64,000 bases of DNA from Betaproteobacteria bacterium. GTDB lineage: Bacteria; Pseudomonadota; Gammaproteobacteria; Burkholderiales; JAEUOS01. The stretch covers positions 318,528-382,527 of the forward strand of contig JAQGMJ010000030.1 of NCBI GenBank assembly GCA_028292405.1. Reading direction: 5' to 3'. Under the pieces are notes generated by a model. That model searched no databases. It worked only from the letters and a program-made list of their open reading frames with translations, and was not told the DNA's origin. A program made the translations under genes and the position numbers. This document shows positions 1 through 8,369 of this stretch, in pieces (the stretch's first letter is position 1; each line of letters begins with the position of its first letter).

Positions 1-1
1 G

Positions 2-850
2 CGCACCAGATACGCGGGCAATCCCGGGCGCGGCGCGGCAAAGTTCTCGCTCTCCCCTTGTCCCGACACTCTGGCGCACGCCGCATTCGCGCCGCACTTC
101 TGCCTGAAGTCGGCGCAAGGCGCACCCACGGTTGCCCTGTTCGGCGACAGTCACGCCGACGACAAATACGTCGGCATCGCCGAGCAGGACCGCGCGCACG
201 CCTGGCTGCTGGCCGCCAACAGTAGTTGCCCGCCGGTCAACGGCATCGATTTCGTCGGCGATGCCGCCGATTGCCGGCAACGCACCGAAGGCATCACCCG
301 CTGGCTGATTGCGCGGCCCGAAATCAGAACTGTGGTCCTGTCGTTCTGGGGCAATTACACCCTGGAGCCCTATGCTGCCGATCATCGCGCCGCCGCGAAG
401 GCCGGGCGCGGTGCGGGAAGGATCAGCGGTCCCGGCGACGCCACGCTGAGCCAGCAGGGACTCTTCCTGCTGGGGCTGGAGAATACGGTGGACCTTTTGC
501 AGCGCAACGGCAAGTCCGTGGTGCTGCTGATCGATGTTCCCGAGTTGCCGTTTTTCCCGGCTGATTGCCTGCGGCGTTCCGGCGCCGATTCCTGCAAACT
601 GAGCCGCCAGGAAGTGCTGGCGCGGCAGGCGCCTTTGCGCGCCATGATGAAGCAGATCCAGTTGAAGTATCCGCAAGCGCGCGTCTACGACTCGCTGGCG
701 TTTTTTTGCGCCAAGGCGCAGTGCGAATTGCCGGATGACACCATGTCGTACTACAACGACTCGCATCACCTGAGCCCGTTCGGCAGCGACTACTACGCGA
801 CCGGGTTTCTCCACTGGCTGTATGGCGGAGAGCACGATTCGCGGCCTTAA
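2..850 (+). CDS. Membrane acyltransferase, C-terminal SGNH domain (5'-truncated by window)
   Basis: The reading frame is open from the window edge to a TAA at 848-850, so only the last 282 residues are present. It carries SGNH-hydrolase block I (FGDSHA, about residues 47-52 of this fragment) and the block V Asp-x-His pair (NDSHHLSPFG, about 252-261). This matches the periplasmic SGNH domain fused to OafA/YrhL-type integral-membrane acyltransferases, which O-acetylate surface polysaccharides or lipopolysaccharide. The membrane acyltransferase_3 half would lie upstream, outside the window. The family is well supported by both catalytic blocks; the substrate is unknown. It converges with the next gene and their stop codons overlap. 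Confidence 0.8.
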   Translation, partial: RTRYAGNPGRGAAKFSLSPCPDTLAHAAFAPHFCLKSAQGAPTVALFGDSHADDKYVGIAEQDRAHAWLLAANSSCPPVNGIDFVGDAADCRQRTEGITRWLIARPEIRTVVLSFWGNYTLEPYAADHRAAAKAGRGAGRISGPGDATLSQQGLFLLGLENTVDLLQRNGKSVVLLIDVPELPFFPADCLRRSGADSCKLSRQEVLARQAPLRAMMKQIQLKYPQARVYDSLAFFCAKAQCELPDDTMSYYNDSHHLSPFGSDYYATGFLHWLYGGEHDSRP

Positions 851-2058
851 TCCTTGCCCAGGCCCTCGAGGGTGGCGCCGCTCTTGACCATGGCGTCGAT
901 CTCCGCTTCCTGCAAGCCCGCCTCGCGCAGGATTTCGCGCGAGTCCTGTCCCAGCTTGGGCGCCGGGCGCCATTCGCGGCGCACACCGGAACTCCACTTG
1001 TTGGGCAGGCGCATGTTGCGAATCTTGCCCTCGGTCGGATGCTCTTTCATTTCGAAAAAGCCGACGTCCGCCAGATGCGGGTCGGTGAGCAAGCCATCGA
1101 GGGTGTTGTACGGCATCGCCGGCACGTCGTGCTGATCGAAAATCTCCACCCACTCGGCCGTGGTTTTGGTCTTGAGCGCGCTGCCGCGCACCTCGAAATA
1201 CGCCGAGACATTGGCGAAGCGCGCCTGCACGCTCTCGAAGCGCGGGTCGGCCTTCAACTCCGGCTTGCCGATGGCGTCGAAAAAGGCGAAGGCCTGTTCG
1301 TTGGTATTGGCCGAGATGCAGATGAAGCCGTCCTGGGTGGCGATCGGCTTGCCCATCGGATCGAGCAGGCGCGGGTCGCCGGTTTCGCCCAGCGGCGGCT
1401 CGAAGGTCTTGAGATACATATGCTCTTCGAGCACGAACTTGACCAGGTTCTCGAACATCGGGATTTCGATCGAGGCGCCCTCACCTGTCTTGGCGCGCTG
1501 GTACAGCGCCATCGAGATCATTTGCGTGGCGATCAGGCCCACCACCTTGTCGGCCACCACCATCGGCACGAAGCGCGGCTCGCCGGTGGCGCGGTGGTTC
1601 AGCGCCGCCATGCCGCCGGAGCCCTGGATGATGGTGTCGTAGGCCGGCTTGTCCTTGTAGCGGCCGTCCTGGCCGAAGCCGAACATGCCGACGTAGATGA
1701 TGTCCGGCTTGACCTTGCATACGTCTTCGTACGACAGCTTCAGGCGCGCCATCGCCGCCGGGCGCACGTTCCACACCAGCACGTCGGCGGAGGCGATGAG
1801 TTTGAGCAGCGCCGCATGCGCTTCCGGCTTTTTCAGGTCCAGCACCAGCGAGCGCTTGTTGCGGTTCAGGTGCAGGAATTTCGCGCCCATGCCCGGGGTC
1901 ACCGACTTGCCGTTCATCGAGCGGATCAGGTCGCCGCTCTTGGCCTCGACCTTGATCACGTCTGCGCCATGGTCGGCGAGGATCTGCGTGGCCAGCGGCC
2001 CCACCACCACCGAGGTGAGGTCGATGACGCGTACGCCCTCCAGCGGCCCGCCGCTCAT
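847..2058 (-). CDS. Class III (CaiB/BaiF family) CoA-transferase
   Basis: A 403-residue protein of normal length for family III CoA-transferases, which move CoA between carboxylic acids through an aspartyl-CoA thioester. The N-terminal LEGVRVIDLTSVVVGP and the segment KPAYDTIIQGSGGM (about 137-150) are typical; Asp141 is the expected catalytic residue. The start ATG overlaps the stop of the upstream hydratase gene (ATGA). Together with the MaoC-type hydratase, the MmgE/PrpD protein and the acyl-CoA synthetase it forms one minus-strand operon. That company suggests activation of a C4-C5 dicarboxylic acid such as mesaconate, itaconate or citramalate, as in succinyl-CoA:mesaconate CoA-transferase. 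The family is certain; the substrate is inferred. Confidence 0.88.
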   Translation of the reverse strand: MSGGPLEGVRVIDLTSVVVGPLATQILADHGADVIKVEAKSGDLIRSMNGKSVTPGMGAKFLHLNRNKRSLVLDLKKPEAHAALLKLIASADVLVWNVRPAAMARLKLSYEDVCKVKPDIIYVGMFGFGQDGRYKDKPAYDTIIQGSGGMAALNHRATGEPRFVPMVVADKVVGLIATQMISMALYQRAKTGEGASIEIPMFENLVKFVLEEHMYLKTFEPPLGETGDPRLLDPMGKPIATQDGFICISANTNEQAFAFFDAIGKPELKADPRFESVQARFANVSAYFEVRGSALKTKTTAEWVEIFDQHDVPAMPYNTLDGLLTDPHLADVGFFEMKEHPTEGKIRNMRLPNKWSSGVRREWRPAPKLGQDSREILREAGLQEAEIDAMVKSGATLEGLGKD

Positions 2059-2906
2059 TTCGCCTCCAGTTCAAGCTGTGCTTCGATGGCGCGTTCGCCC
2101 TTGGCATTGATCGCCCAGGCGGTGATCTGGTTCTCGCCGCTCATGCGTGCGTTGAGCGAAATCGGCTGGCCGACGAAAAGCGGCTTGAGGTTCTTGCTGT
2201 TGGAGGACTTGAGTGTGCGCCCGGTTTGCGAAGTCACCAGGTCCCACAGCATCAGCGTGGTCAGGCCGCCGTTGACCACCAGGTTAGGATAACCCTCGGT
2301 GCCCTGCGTATAGGGCAGGTCGTAATGAATGCGGTGCGCGTTGAAGGTGATGGCGGAATAGCGGAACAGCGTGGTCGGCGTCGGCTCGAAAATGCGTGTC
2401 CACTCGCCCTTCTCTTCATCCGGCTTCGCTGCCTCGGCCTTCGCTTCCGGTTTCGCGCCCTCCGCGGGCTGCTCGGCGCGGTAGACGATGTCCTGCTCCT
2501 CCACCACCGCCAGCCCGGCCGGCACGCTCATCTCATGGCGCACGGTAACGAACACCATTTCTCCCGAGCGCCCGGTCTTCGGCGTGATCGACTGGATACG
2601 CGAGACCCGCTTCACCTCGTCGCCAATGGTTAGCGGCAGATGGAACCAGGAGCGCCGCCCGGCGAACATGCGCCGTGGCAACGCCACCGGCGGCAGGAAC
2701 TGCCCCTTGGCCGGGTGGCCGTCCGGTCCGAGGCCCGATTGCGGCGCGGTGGGCGTGAACAGCATCACGTACCAGTGCGCCGGCACCGTACCGCCGCGTT
2801 TGATCTCGGAGGCCTGCTGGTTCAGCAGGGCGGCCATGCGCCGCGAACCCGCCAGCGCCACTTGATCGTCCGACCGTTCTTCGCGCCCTATCCATTCCTG
2901 CAACAT
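2055..2906 (-). CDS. MaoC-like / FAS1-type dehydratase, mesaconyl-CoA hydratase-like
   Basis: About 283 residues. The chosen ATG at 2906 has a GGAG Shine-Dalgarno 7 bases upstream; an in-frame upstream extension to 2996 has no such support. The C-terminal hot-dog domain contains RYSAITFNAHRIHYD, the hallmark of double hot-dog hydratases such as mesaconyl-C4-CoA hydratase and fungal Htd2. The N-terminal half is the degenerate partner fold and holds an Ala/Glu/Lys-rich insert around residue 150. The stop overlaps the CoA-transferase start by four bases. Expected role: reversible hydration of an enoyl-CoA made by the neighbouring transferase or ligase. The exact substrate cannot be read from sequence. 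Confidence 0.8.
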   Translation of the reverse strand: MLQEWIGREERSDDQVALAGSRRMAALLNQQASEIKRGGTVPAHWYVMLFTPTAPQSGLGPDGHPAKGQFLPPVALPRRMFAGRRSWFHLPLTIGDEVKRVSRIQSITPKTGRSGEMVFVTVRHEMSVPAGLAVVEEQDIVYRAEQPAEGAKPEAKAEAAKPDEEKGEWTRIFEPTPTTLFRYSAITFNAHRIHYDLPYTQGTEGYPNLVVNGGLTTLMLWDLVTSQTGRTLKSSNSKNLKPLFVGQPISLNARMSGENQITAWAINAKGERAIEAQLELEAK

Positions 2907-3037
2907 CTTGCACTCCAGAATCCAGGTTGGGCTCGCAGTGCTGCCCGGGAGGGTTGATCGTAGCACTCCGGGCACTGCGAAAAAAACACATTTCACGACT
3001 AGCTGCTATGTCGCCTGGACATAGCAGCATGCGCGCC

Positions 3038-4384
3038 TCACACCAGCGTCAGGTCAGTGACCTGCAGATGCTCCAGTTGCCACAGTTGTCCGCGCAGGCG
3101 CGCCGCCTGGCCGCCACCGATCACCGGCGTTGCCAGCTCGTCGAACTTGGCGTTGATCTCGCCGTCGGTGAGCGGTGCCTCCGGGTCGCCCTTGCGGCAG
3201 GGCGCGAAAAACTCCAGCTTGCGGCCATCCTTGAGCAGGATGGTCGCGCGCGCTGCGCGCTGCTGCGGAAAGGCGGCAGTGAGCTGCACGTCCGCCGCGA
3301 TATGCGTGCGCTGCATCAGCGAGCGGATGCGCGCGTCCCCCAGGCGGTCCGCACCGAAAGCGTCGAGGCGCACCGAGCCATGCACCATCGCGTGCGCCAG
3401 CACATACGGCAGGCTGAACTTGGCCTCCTGCGCGGTGACCGGGTCGAGGTTGCCGGCCACGTCCAGCGCCGGCTGATAGGTCGCCACCCCAATGGTCTCG
3501 ATGTCTTCCGGGCGAATACCGTGGCTCGCGCGCAAGGCCAGCACCGCGTCGATGGCGGCGAAGGTATGGCCGCAGCAGCCGTGATTTTTTTGCGTCACCC
3601 GGGTGATGTGATAGTCGCTGCCAATGCCGCGTGTAGCGGTCTCCCAGTTCGCCCCATCGGACAGCGCCGCGCCGAAGCCGGCATCCCCCTCCAGCATGTC
3701 CGCAACCCCGGTCACGCCCTCGGCCGCCGCCATCGCCGCCTGCACACCCATCATGGCGGCATGGCCCGCATGCAGCGGCTTGGTCATCGCGTCCGAGCGA
3801 AACGCCTGCTGCAGGCCGGAGGCGAAGGTGGTGACCGTCGCCAGCGCATGCAGCATCACCTGCGCATTGCCGGGCGCCAGCAGCGCCGCGCCGGCTGCCG
3901 CGCCGCCGAAGCAGCCGGCGGTGCCGGTGGTATGGAAATATTTGTAGTGCGAAGGCTGTACGGCGGCGCCGATGCGCGTGGAAATCTCGTAGCCGATGGT
4001 CACGGCATTGAGAAAGTCGCGCCCCGAAACCTTGCGGTCCTCGGCCAGCGCCAGCGCGGCGGCGATGGTCGGGCAGCCCGGGTGATAGGCCGCGTCCTTG
4101 TAGATGTCGTCGAACTCGGCGGTGTGCGAGGCGCTGCCGTTGATCCACGCGGCAGTCGCGGGAAAGGCCTTGGCGTTGAAGCCGGGCAGGCTGGAACTGC
4201 CGAAGCCCAGTTCGCGCGCATGCGCCTTCACCAGCAGCGTGCCGGGTTCCATGCGCGTGCCGGGGTAAAGCGCGGCAAACCAGTCGACCACCGCGCGCTT
4301 CGCGTGGTGGATCACCGCATCGGGCAAGGCGCGCTTCGCATCGCGCGCGCCGTATTCGGCCAGCTGGGTCAGGATTGTGCTCAT
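3038..4384 (-). CDS. MmgE/PrpD family protein
   Basis: A 448-residue protein with full-length MmgE/PrpD architecture. It has the N-terminal helical domain with NGSASHTAEFDD and the conserved HTTGTAGCFGGAAA and KNHGCCGHTFAAID stretches. The family includes 2-methylcitrate dehydratase PrpD, cis-aconitate decarboxylase and iminodisuccinate epimerase, so assignment below family level is unsafe. None of the other methylcitrate-cycle genes (prpB, prpC, acnD) are nearby, which argues against a housekeeping propionate role. The start ATG overlaps the stop of the synthetase gene upstream (ATGA), so the four genes from 6492 down to 847 are probably one transcript. Confidence 0.85.
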   Translation of the reverse strand: MSTILTQLAEYGARDAKRALPDAVIHHAKRAVVDWFAALYPGTRMEPGTLLVKAHARELGFGSSSLPGFNAKAFPATAAWINGSASHTAEFDDIYKDAAYHPGCPTIAAALALAEDRKVSGRDFLNAVTIGYEISTRIGAAVQPSHYKYFHTTGTAGCFGGAAAGAALLAPGNAQVMLHALATVTTFASGLQQAFRSDAMTKPLHAGHAAMMGVQAAMAAAEGVTGVADMLEGDAGFGAALSDGANWETATRGIGSDYHITRVTQKNHGCCGHTFAAIDAVLALRASHGIRPEDIETIGVATYQPALDVAGNLDPVTAQEAKFSLPYVLAHAMVHGSVRLDAFGADRLGDARIRSLMQRTHIAADVQLTAAFPQQRAARATILLKDGRKLEFFAPCRKGDPEAPLTDGEINAKFDELATPVIGGGQAARLRGQLWQLEHLQVTDLTLV

Positions 4385-6492
4385 GTTGTCTCCTTCATTT
4401 TCCCTTTTGGCGATTGCAGCACCAGGGCGTCCACCGCCAGCACGCCCTGCCCCTCCGCCATGATCATCAGGGGATTGACCTCAGCCTCGCGCACGCCCAA
4501 CGCAGGCTTGAGCGCCAGTTGCGACAAGGCGCTGACGGCGCGCGCCAGCGCCTCCAGGTCGCCGCGCGGCTTGCCGCGCAAGCCGGTGAGCGCGGCAAAG
4601 GCCCGCACCTCGCCCACCATCTCCCGCGCGCCCTGCACATCGACCGGGCCTAAGCGAATGCTTCGGTCGCGCGCGACCTCGGCCCAGATACCGCCCGCCG
4701 CCAGCATGATGATAGGGCCGGCCTGTGGATCGACCCGGTAGCCGATCAATGCTTCGGCCAGCCCGGCGCGCATCGGCTGGATCAGCGCCTGATCCGCCGC
4801 CACGCCGGGCGCGCGTGCCGCCAGATTGGCGCGCAACTGCGCCAGCGCCGCGCGCAATTCTTCCGGCCCACCCACACCCAGCACCACGCCGCCGACCTCG
4901 GTCTTGTGCGAAATCTGCGCCGAACACACCTTGACCGCCACCGGATAGTCGAAGGGCAGCGCAGGCACCTTGCCGTCCAGCGAAGCCAGCACGAAGGGCG
5001 CGCGCGGCACGTCGAGCGCATCAAGGACTGCGTAAGCCTCAGCTTCGCTCACGGCCGCCGCTTCCGCAATTTCGGCAACCGGCGGCATCGCCAGCGGTAC
5101 CCGCCGCCCATACATCGCCGCGATACTGTCGGCGCAGGACTCGGGGCTGCGAAAGCACGGCACCCCCGCCGCCGTCAGCGCCGCCAGCGCATCCGGCGCG
5201 TCCGGCACCAGGAAGGCCGCCAGGGGCCGCGCATGGTCCGCGCATTCGATGATGGGTTTCACCGCCAGTTGCGGACTGAAGCGCGCCGAGGAGCCCACTA
5301 CCGCGAGCACCAGGTCGAACTCCGGTGCCGCGAGCATGGTCTCCAGCACCTTTTTCATCACCTCATAGCGCGTTCCGGCAAGCGTCAGGTCGAGCACCCG
5401 CCCAGGAACCACGTCGATACCGGCTGCCGTCAGCGTGGCCAGCGTCTGCGTTGAAGCCGGCGCCACGTCCACGCCGCGCATTCCCAGCTGGTCCACCGCC
5501 ATTGCCGCGCCGCCGCCGGTGGTAGTGACCACGCCGACGCGCGGCCTGGCGACGCCACAGCGCAAGTCGACACGCCGCGCCAGCGGAAAACTTTCCAGCA
5601 GCGCGTCGAGCACACCGACGCGGGCGATGCCGCAGTCCTTGAGAAAGGCATCGGCGACATCGTCTTCGCCCGCCAGCGCGCCGGTATGCGTCGCCGTCAT
5701 GTCGGCCGCCGCCTCCGAGCGCCCCAGCTTGAAGGCGATCACCGGCTTGCCGCGCTTCGCGGCCTCGATCGCAAAGGCACGCAACCGGCCACCGTGGCGC
5801 AGGCTTTCGAGAAACAGCAAATAGCCTTCGATCGCCGGGTCGTCCAGCGTCGCCGCGCAAATCTCGCCCAGGCTCAGGTCCGCCTCGCCGCCCACCGACA
5901 CCAGCCCGGCGAAGCCGACACCGCGCTGCTTGCCCCGCGACACCAATGCGCCGATCATGCTGCCCGAATGCGAGGCGACGAACACCTTGCCGGGCGGTAG
6001 ATCGCGCTCGGCAAACGCCGCATTGGCCGTAAGCAAAAAACCCGCGCCCGGATTGACGATACCCAGGCTGCTCGGCCCCACCAGGCGCATGCCCGACGCA
6101 CGCGCCAGATCACCCAGCGCCGCCTCGCGCGCCGCGCCCGCAGCGCCGGTCTCGCCAAAACCGGCGGCCAGCACCGTGGCCGCCTTCACGCCAAGTGCGG
6201 CGCATTCGCGCAATACCGCCTCCACCGTATCGGTGCCGGTCAGCACGAATACATGCTCCGGCACCTCCGGCAAGGCCGACAGCGTAGCCCAGGCGCGCTC
6301 GCCCTGCACCGTCTCGCGGCGCGGGTTGACCGGGTAAACTCGGCCCTTGAAGCCGGCGGCGCGCAAAAATTTCAGCGGCCGGCCGCTGGTCTTGTCCGCG
6401 TCGTCGGAAGCGCCGATCAGCGCCACGCTGGCGGGCGCAAGCAGCACCCGCGCCAGCGCCGCGCCGCTCAGGATTGTTGTCGCTTGTTTCAT
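4381..6492 (-). CDS. ADP-forming acyl-CoA synthetase (acetate--CoA ligase family)
   Basis: A 703-residue single-chain NDP-forming acyl-CoA synthetase. The order is a CoA-binding Rossmann domain (about 15-130; VALIGASDD and VYPVNPRRE), a succinyl-CoA-ligase-like domain with the VASHSGSMIGALVSRG motif (about 175-190), then a C-terminal ATP-grasp domain (about 480-700; VAVKVCSAQISHKTEVGGV). Such enzymes convert acid, CoA and ATP to acyl-CoA, ADP and phosphate, or run in reverse to make ATP. It is the first gene of the catabolic operon. The gap to the divergent hpnC is only 90 bases and must hold both promoters. Substrate unknown; it could be the pathway's product-releasing or activating step. 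Confidence 0.87.
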   Translation of the reverse strand: MKQATTILSGAALARVLLAPASVALIGASDDADKTSGRPLKFLRAAGFKGRVYPVNPRRETVQGERAWATLSALPEVPEHVFVLTGTDTVEAVLRECAALGVKAATVLAAGFGETGAAGAAREAALGDLARASGMRLVGPSSLGIVNPGAGFLLTANAAFAERDLPPGKVFVASHSGSMIGALVSRGKQRGVGFAGLVSVGGEADLSLGEICAATLDDPAIEGYLLFLESLRHGGRLRAFAIEAAKRGKPVIAFKLGRSEAAADMTATHTGALAGEDDVADAFLKDCGIARVGVLDALLESFPLARRVDLRCGVARPRVGVVTTTGGGAAMAVDQLGMRGVDVAPASTQTLATLTAAGIDVVPGRVLDLTLAGTRYEVMKKVLETMLAAPEFDLVLAVVGSSARFSPQLAVKPIIECADHARPLAAFLVPDAPDALAALTAAGVPCFRSPESCADSIAAMYGRRVPLAMPPVAEIAEAAAVSEAEAYAVLDALDVPRAPFVLASLDGKVPALPFDYPVAVKVCSAQISHKTEVGGVVLGVGGPEELRAALAQLRANLAARAPGVAADQALIQPMRAGLAEALIGYRVDPQAGPIIMLAAGGIWAEVARDRSIRLGPVDVQGAREMVGEVRAFAALTGLRGKPRGDLEALARAVSALSQLALKPALGVREAEVNPLMIMAEGQGVLAVDALVLQSPKGKMKETT

Positions 6493-6582
6493 GCCCCGTA
6501 TTTTCGCTCATGCCGGGCCGTTACGCGGACGGGCTGTGACACAATACGCGCCCGCAAAACGCATTCACAAAATAACGCCCGC

Positions 6583-7404
6583 ATGAGCGTCGGCCACTAC
6601 GAGAATTTCCCGGTTGCTTCGATCATCCTGCCGCGCCGCTTGCGAGAGCCGATCGCCGCCATCTACCACTTCGCCCGCGGCGCCGACGACATCGCCGACG
6701 AAGGCGACGCCGGCGACGCCGAGCGCATCGCCGGCCTCGAAGCCTATCGCGCACAATTGCGCCTGGCCGCCGCCGGCGAGCCGCCCGCGCCACAGCCAGA
6801 AGCGATGATGTTCACCCGGCTCGGCGACGTCATCCGCCACTACAACTTGCCGGTGCAGTTGTTCGAAGACCTGCTCGACGCTTTCGCCCAGGACGTGGTG
6901 AAAAAGCGCTACGCTGATTTCCCCGAAGTGCTCGACTACTGTCGCCGCTCGGCGAACCCGGTCGGCCGCCTGTTGCTGCACCTCTACGGAAAGGCCGACG
7001 CCGAAAACCTGCGCCGCTCCGACTGCATCTGCTCCGCCCTGCAACTGATCAACTTCTGGCAGGACATCGCCGTCGATTGGCAAAAGGAACGCGTCTACCT
7101 GCCGCAGGACAGCCTCGTGCGTTTCGGCGCCAGCGAAGCCGACATCGCGCAATCCAAGCTCACGCCGCAGTTCCTCGCGATGATGAAGTTCGAAGTCGCC
7201 CGCGCCCGCGCCATGCTGCGGGACGGTGCGCCGCTGGTCCACGCCCTGCCCGGCCGCATGGGCATCGAGCTTCGCATGGTGGTGCAAGGCGGCCTGCGCA
7301 TCCTGGAAAAAATCGAAGCCGTGCACTACGACATGTTCCGCCACCGTCCCATACTCAAAGCCTGGGACTGGGCCCTGATGGCCGGTCGCGCCATCACCAT
7401 GTAG
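6583..7404 (+). CDS. hpnC: Squalene synthase family enzyme HpnC
   Basis: 273 residues from ATG 6583. It is an isoprenoid C30 head-to-head synthase fold with the first aspartate-rich motif FARGADDIADE (about 27-37) and the second region NFWQDIAVDWQKERVYLP (about 155-172). Members of the HpnC branch catalyse conversion of presqualene diphosphate to hydroxysqualene in the three-enzyme bacterial squalene route. Assignment to HpnC rather than HpnD rests on gene order (first of three) and the QDIAVD variant of the second motif. The gene is directly followed by hpnD and hpnE. A TACAAT hexamer in the 131-base gap before hpnD could be an internal promoter. Confidence 0.9.
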   Translation: MSVGHYENFPVASIILPRRLREPIAAIYHFARGADDIADEGDAGDAERIAGLEAYRAQLRLAAAGEPPAPQPEAMMFTRLGDVIRHYNLPVQLFEDLLDAFAQDVVKKRYADFPEVLDYCRRSANPVGRLLLHLYGKADAENLRRSDCICSALQLINFWQDIAVDWQKERVYLPQDSLVRFGASEADIAQSKLTPQFLAMMKFEVARARAMLRDGAPLVHALPGRMGIELRMVVQGGLRILEKIEAVHYDMFRHRPILKAWDWALMAGRAITM

Positions 7405-7425
7405 CCGCCCGGTACAATTCGCCCC

Positions 7426-7518
7426 ATGACACCCGACGAGTATTGTTCCAAAACGAACGCAAGCGACAAGCGCTTGCTTGGAAAGGCCGGCCGCCGGCGC
7501 GGCCTCGCCTTTTGCTGA
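7426..7518 (+). pseudogene. Duplicated, decayed copy of the hpnD 5' end (30-codon leader ORF)
   Basis: ATG 7426 opens a 30-codon frame that begins MTPDEYC, exactly like HpnD itself, then diverges and stops at TGA 7516-7518. The 21 bases from 7426 match those from 7536 with one difference. The end of this stretch (7498-7519) is also an inverted copy of early hpnD codons. It could be a scar of a local template-switch event, or a translated leader peptide. No convincing Shine-Dalgarno precedes either start. Confidence 0.6.
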
Positions 7519-7574
7519 CGAACAGCGACAATCCAATGACACCCGATGAGTATTGTCAGCAAAAGGCGGCCGCG
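7498..7574 (+). repeat. Inverted repeat enclosing the hpnD start codon
   Basis: Left arm 7498-7519 and right arm 7555-7574 are reverse complements over about 20 bases apart from a two-base bulge. The loop (7520-7554) contains the hpnD ATG. The hexamers gacaat (7527-7532) and attgtc (7552-7557) offer alternative inner pairing. In RNA this would fold the translation start into a stem-loop. Confidence 0.75.
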
Positions 7575-8369
7575 AGCGGCTCCTCCTTCTACTACTCCTT
7601 CCTGTTCCTGCCTCCCGAACGCCGCCGCGCCATCACCGCGCTCTACGCCTATTGCCGCGAGGTCGACGACGTGGTCGACGAGACAGCCGACGAAAACGTC
7701 GCCCGCATCAAGCTGGCCTGGTGGCGCACCGAGCTGGCCAACATGTACGCCGGCAACCCGCAGCACCCGGTCACGCGAGCCCTCGCGCCGTTCATTGGCC
7801 CGTATAACCTCACCGAAGAGCGCCTGAACGAAATCCTCGACGGCATGGAAATGGACTTGCTGCAGACCCGCTACCTGGACTTCAAAGCCCTCGAACGTTA
7901 CTGCTATCTGGTCGCTTCCGTGGTCGGCCTGTGCGCCTCCGAGATCTTTGGCCGCACCAGCGACGAGACCCTGGAATACGCGAAGAACCTCGGCATGGCC
8001 TTCCAGCTCACCAACATCATCCGCGATATCGGCGAAGACGCGCGCCGCGGCCGGGTCTACCTGCCGATCAGCGAGCTGCAGCAGTTCAACGTGCCGGTCG
8101 CCGGCATCCTCAACGCGCGCTACAGCGACGAGTTCACCGCGTTGATGCGCTTCCAGTACGAGCGCGCCCAGGCGTATTACGAAAAGGCCTTCGCCGCCCT
8201 GCCCAAGCAGGACCGGCGCACCCAGCGCCCCGGCCTGATCATGGCCGCGATCTACCGCACCCTGCTGGAAGAAATCGCCCGCGACGACTTCCAGGTGCTG
8301 CACCAGCGCGTCAGCCTCACCCCCATCCGCAAACTCTGGCTGGCGTGGAAGACCTGGGTCACCGCGTGA
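7536..8369 (+). CDS. hpnD: Presqualene diphosphate synthase HpnD
   Basis: 277 residues from ATG 7536, starting MTPDEYCQQKAAASGSSFYY as expected for HpnD. It has both aspartate-rich motifs, YCREVDDVVDE (about 35-45) and NIIRDIGEDARRGRVYLP (about 160-177), which bind the diphosphate groups of two farnesyl diphosphates through magnesium. It makes presqualene diphosphate for HpnC. The stop overlaps the GTG start of hpnE, so the two are translationally coupled. The leader carries a duplicated start and a stem-loop around the true start, described separately. No squalene-hopene cyclase is in the window. Confidence 0.93.
   Translation: MTPDEYCQQKAAASGSSFYYSFLFLPPERRRAITALYAYCREVDDVVDETADENVARIKLAWWRTELANMYAGNPQHPVTRALAPFIGPYNLTEERLNEILDGMEMDLLQTRYLDFKALERYCYLVASVVGLCASEIFGRTSDETLEYAKNLGMAFQLTNIIRDIGEDARRGRVYLPISELQQFNVPVAGILNARYSDEFTALMRFQYERAQAYYEKAFAALPKQDRRTQRPGLIMAAIYRTLLEEIARDDFQVLHQRVSLTPIRKLWLAWKTWVTA

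Noticed and set aside
2927..4741. A 604-codon open frame on the plus strand, opposite the MmgE/PrpD and synthetase genes
   Set aside because: Arg/His/Gln-rich composition and exact overlap with two well-supported genes mark it as a GC-rich shadow frame.
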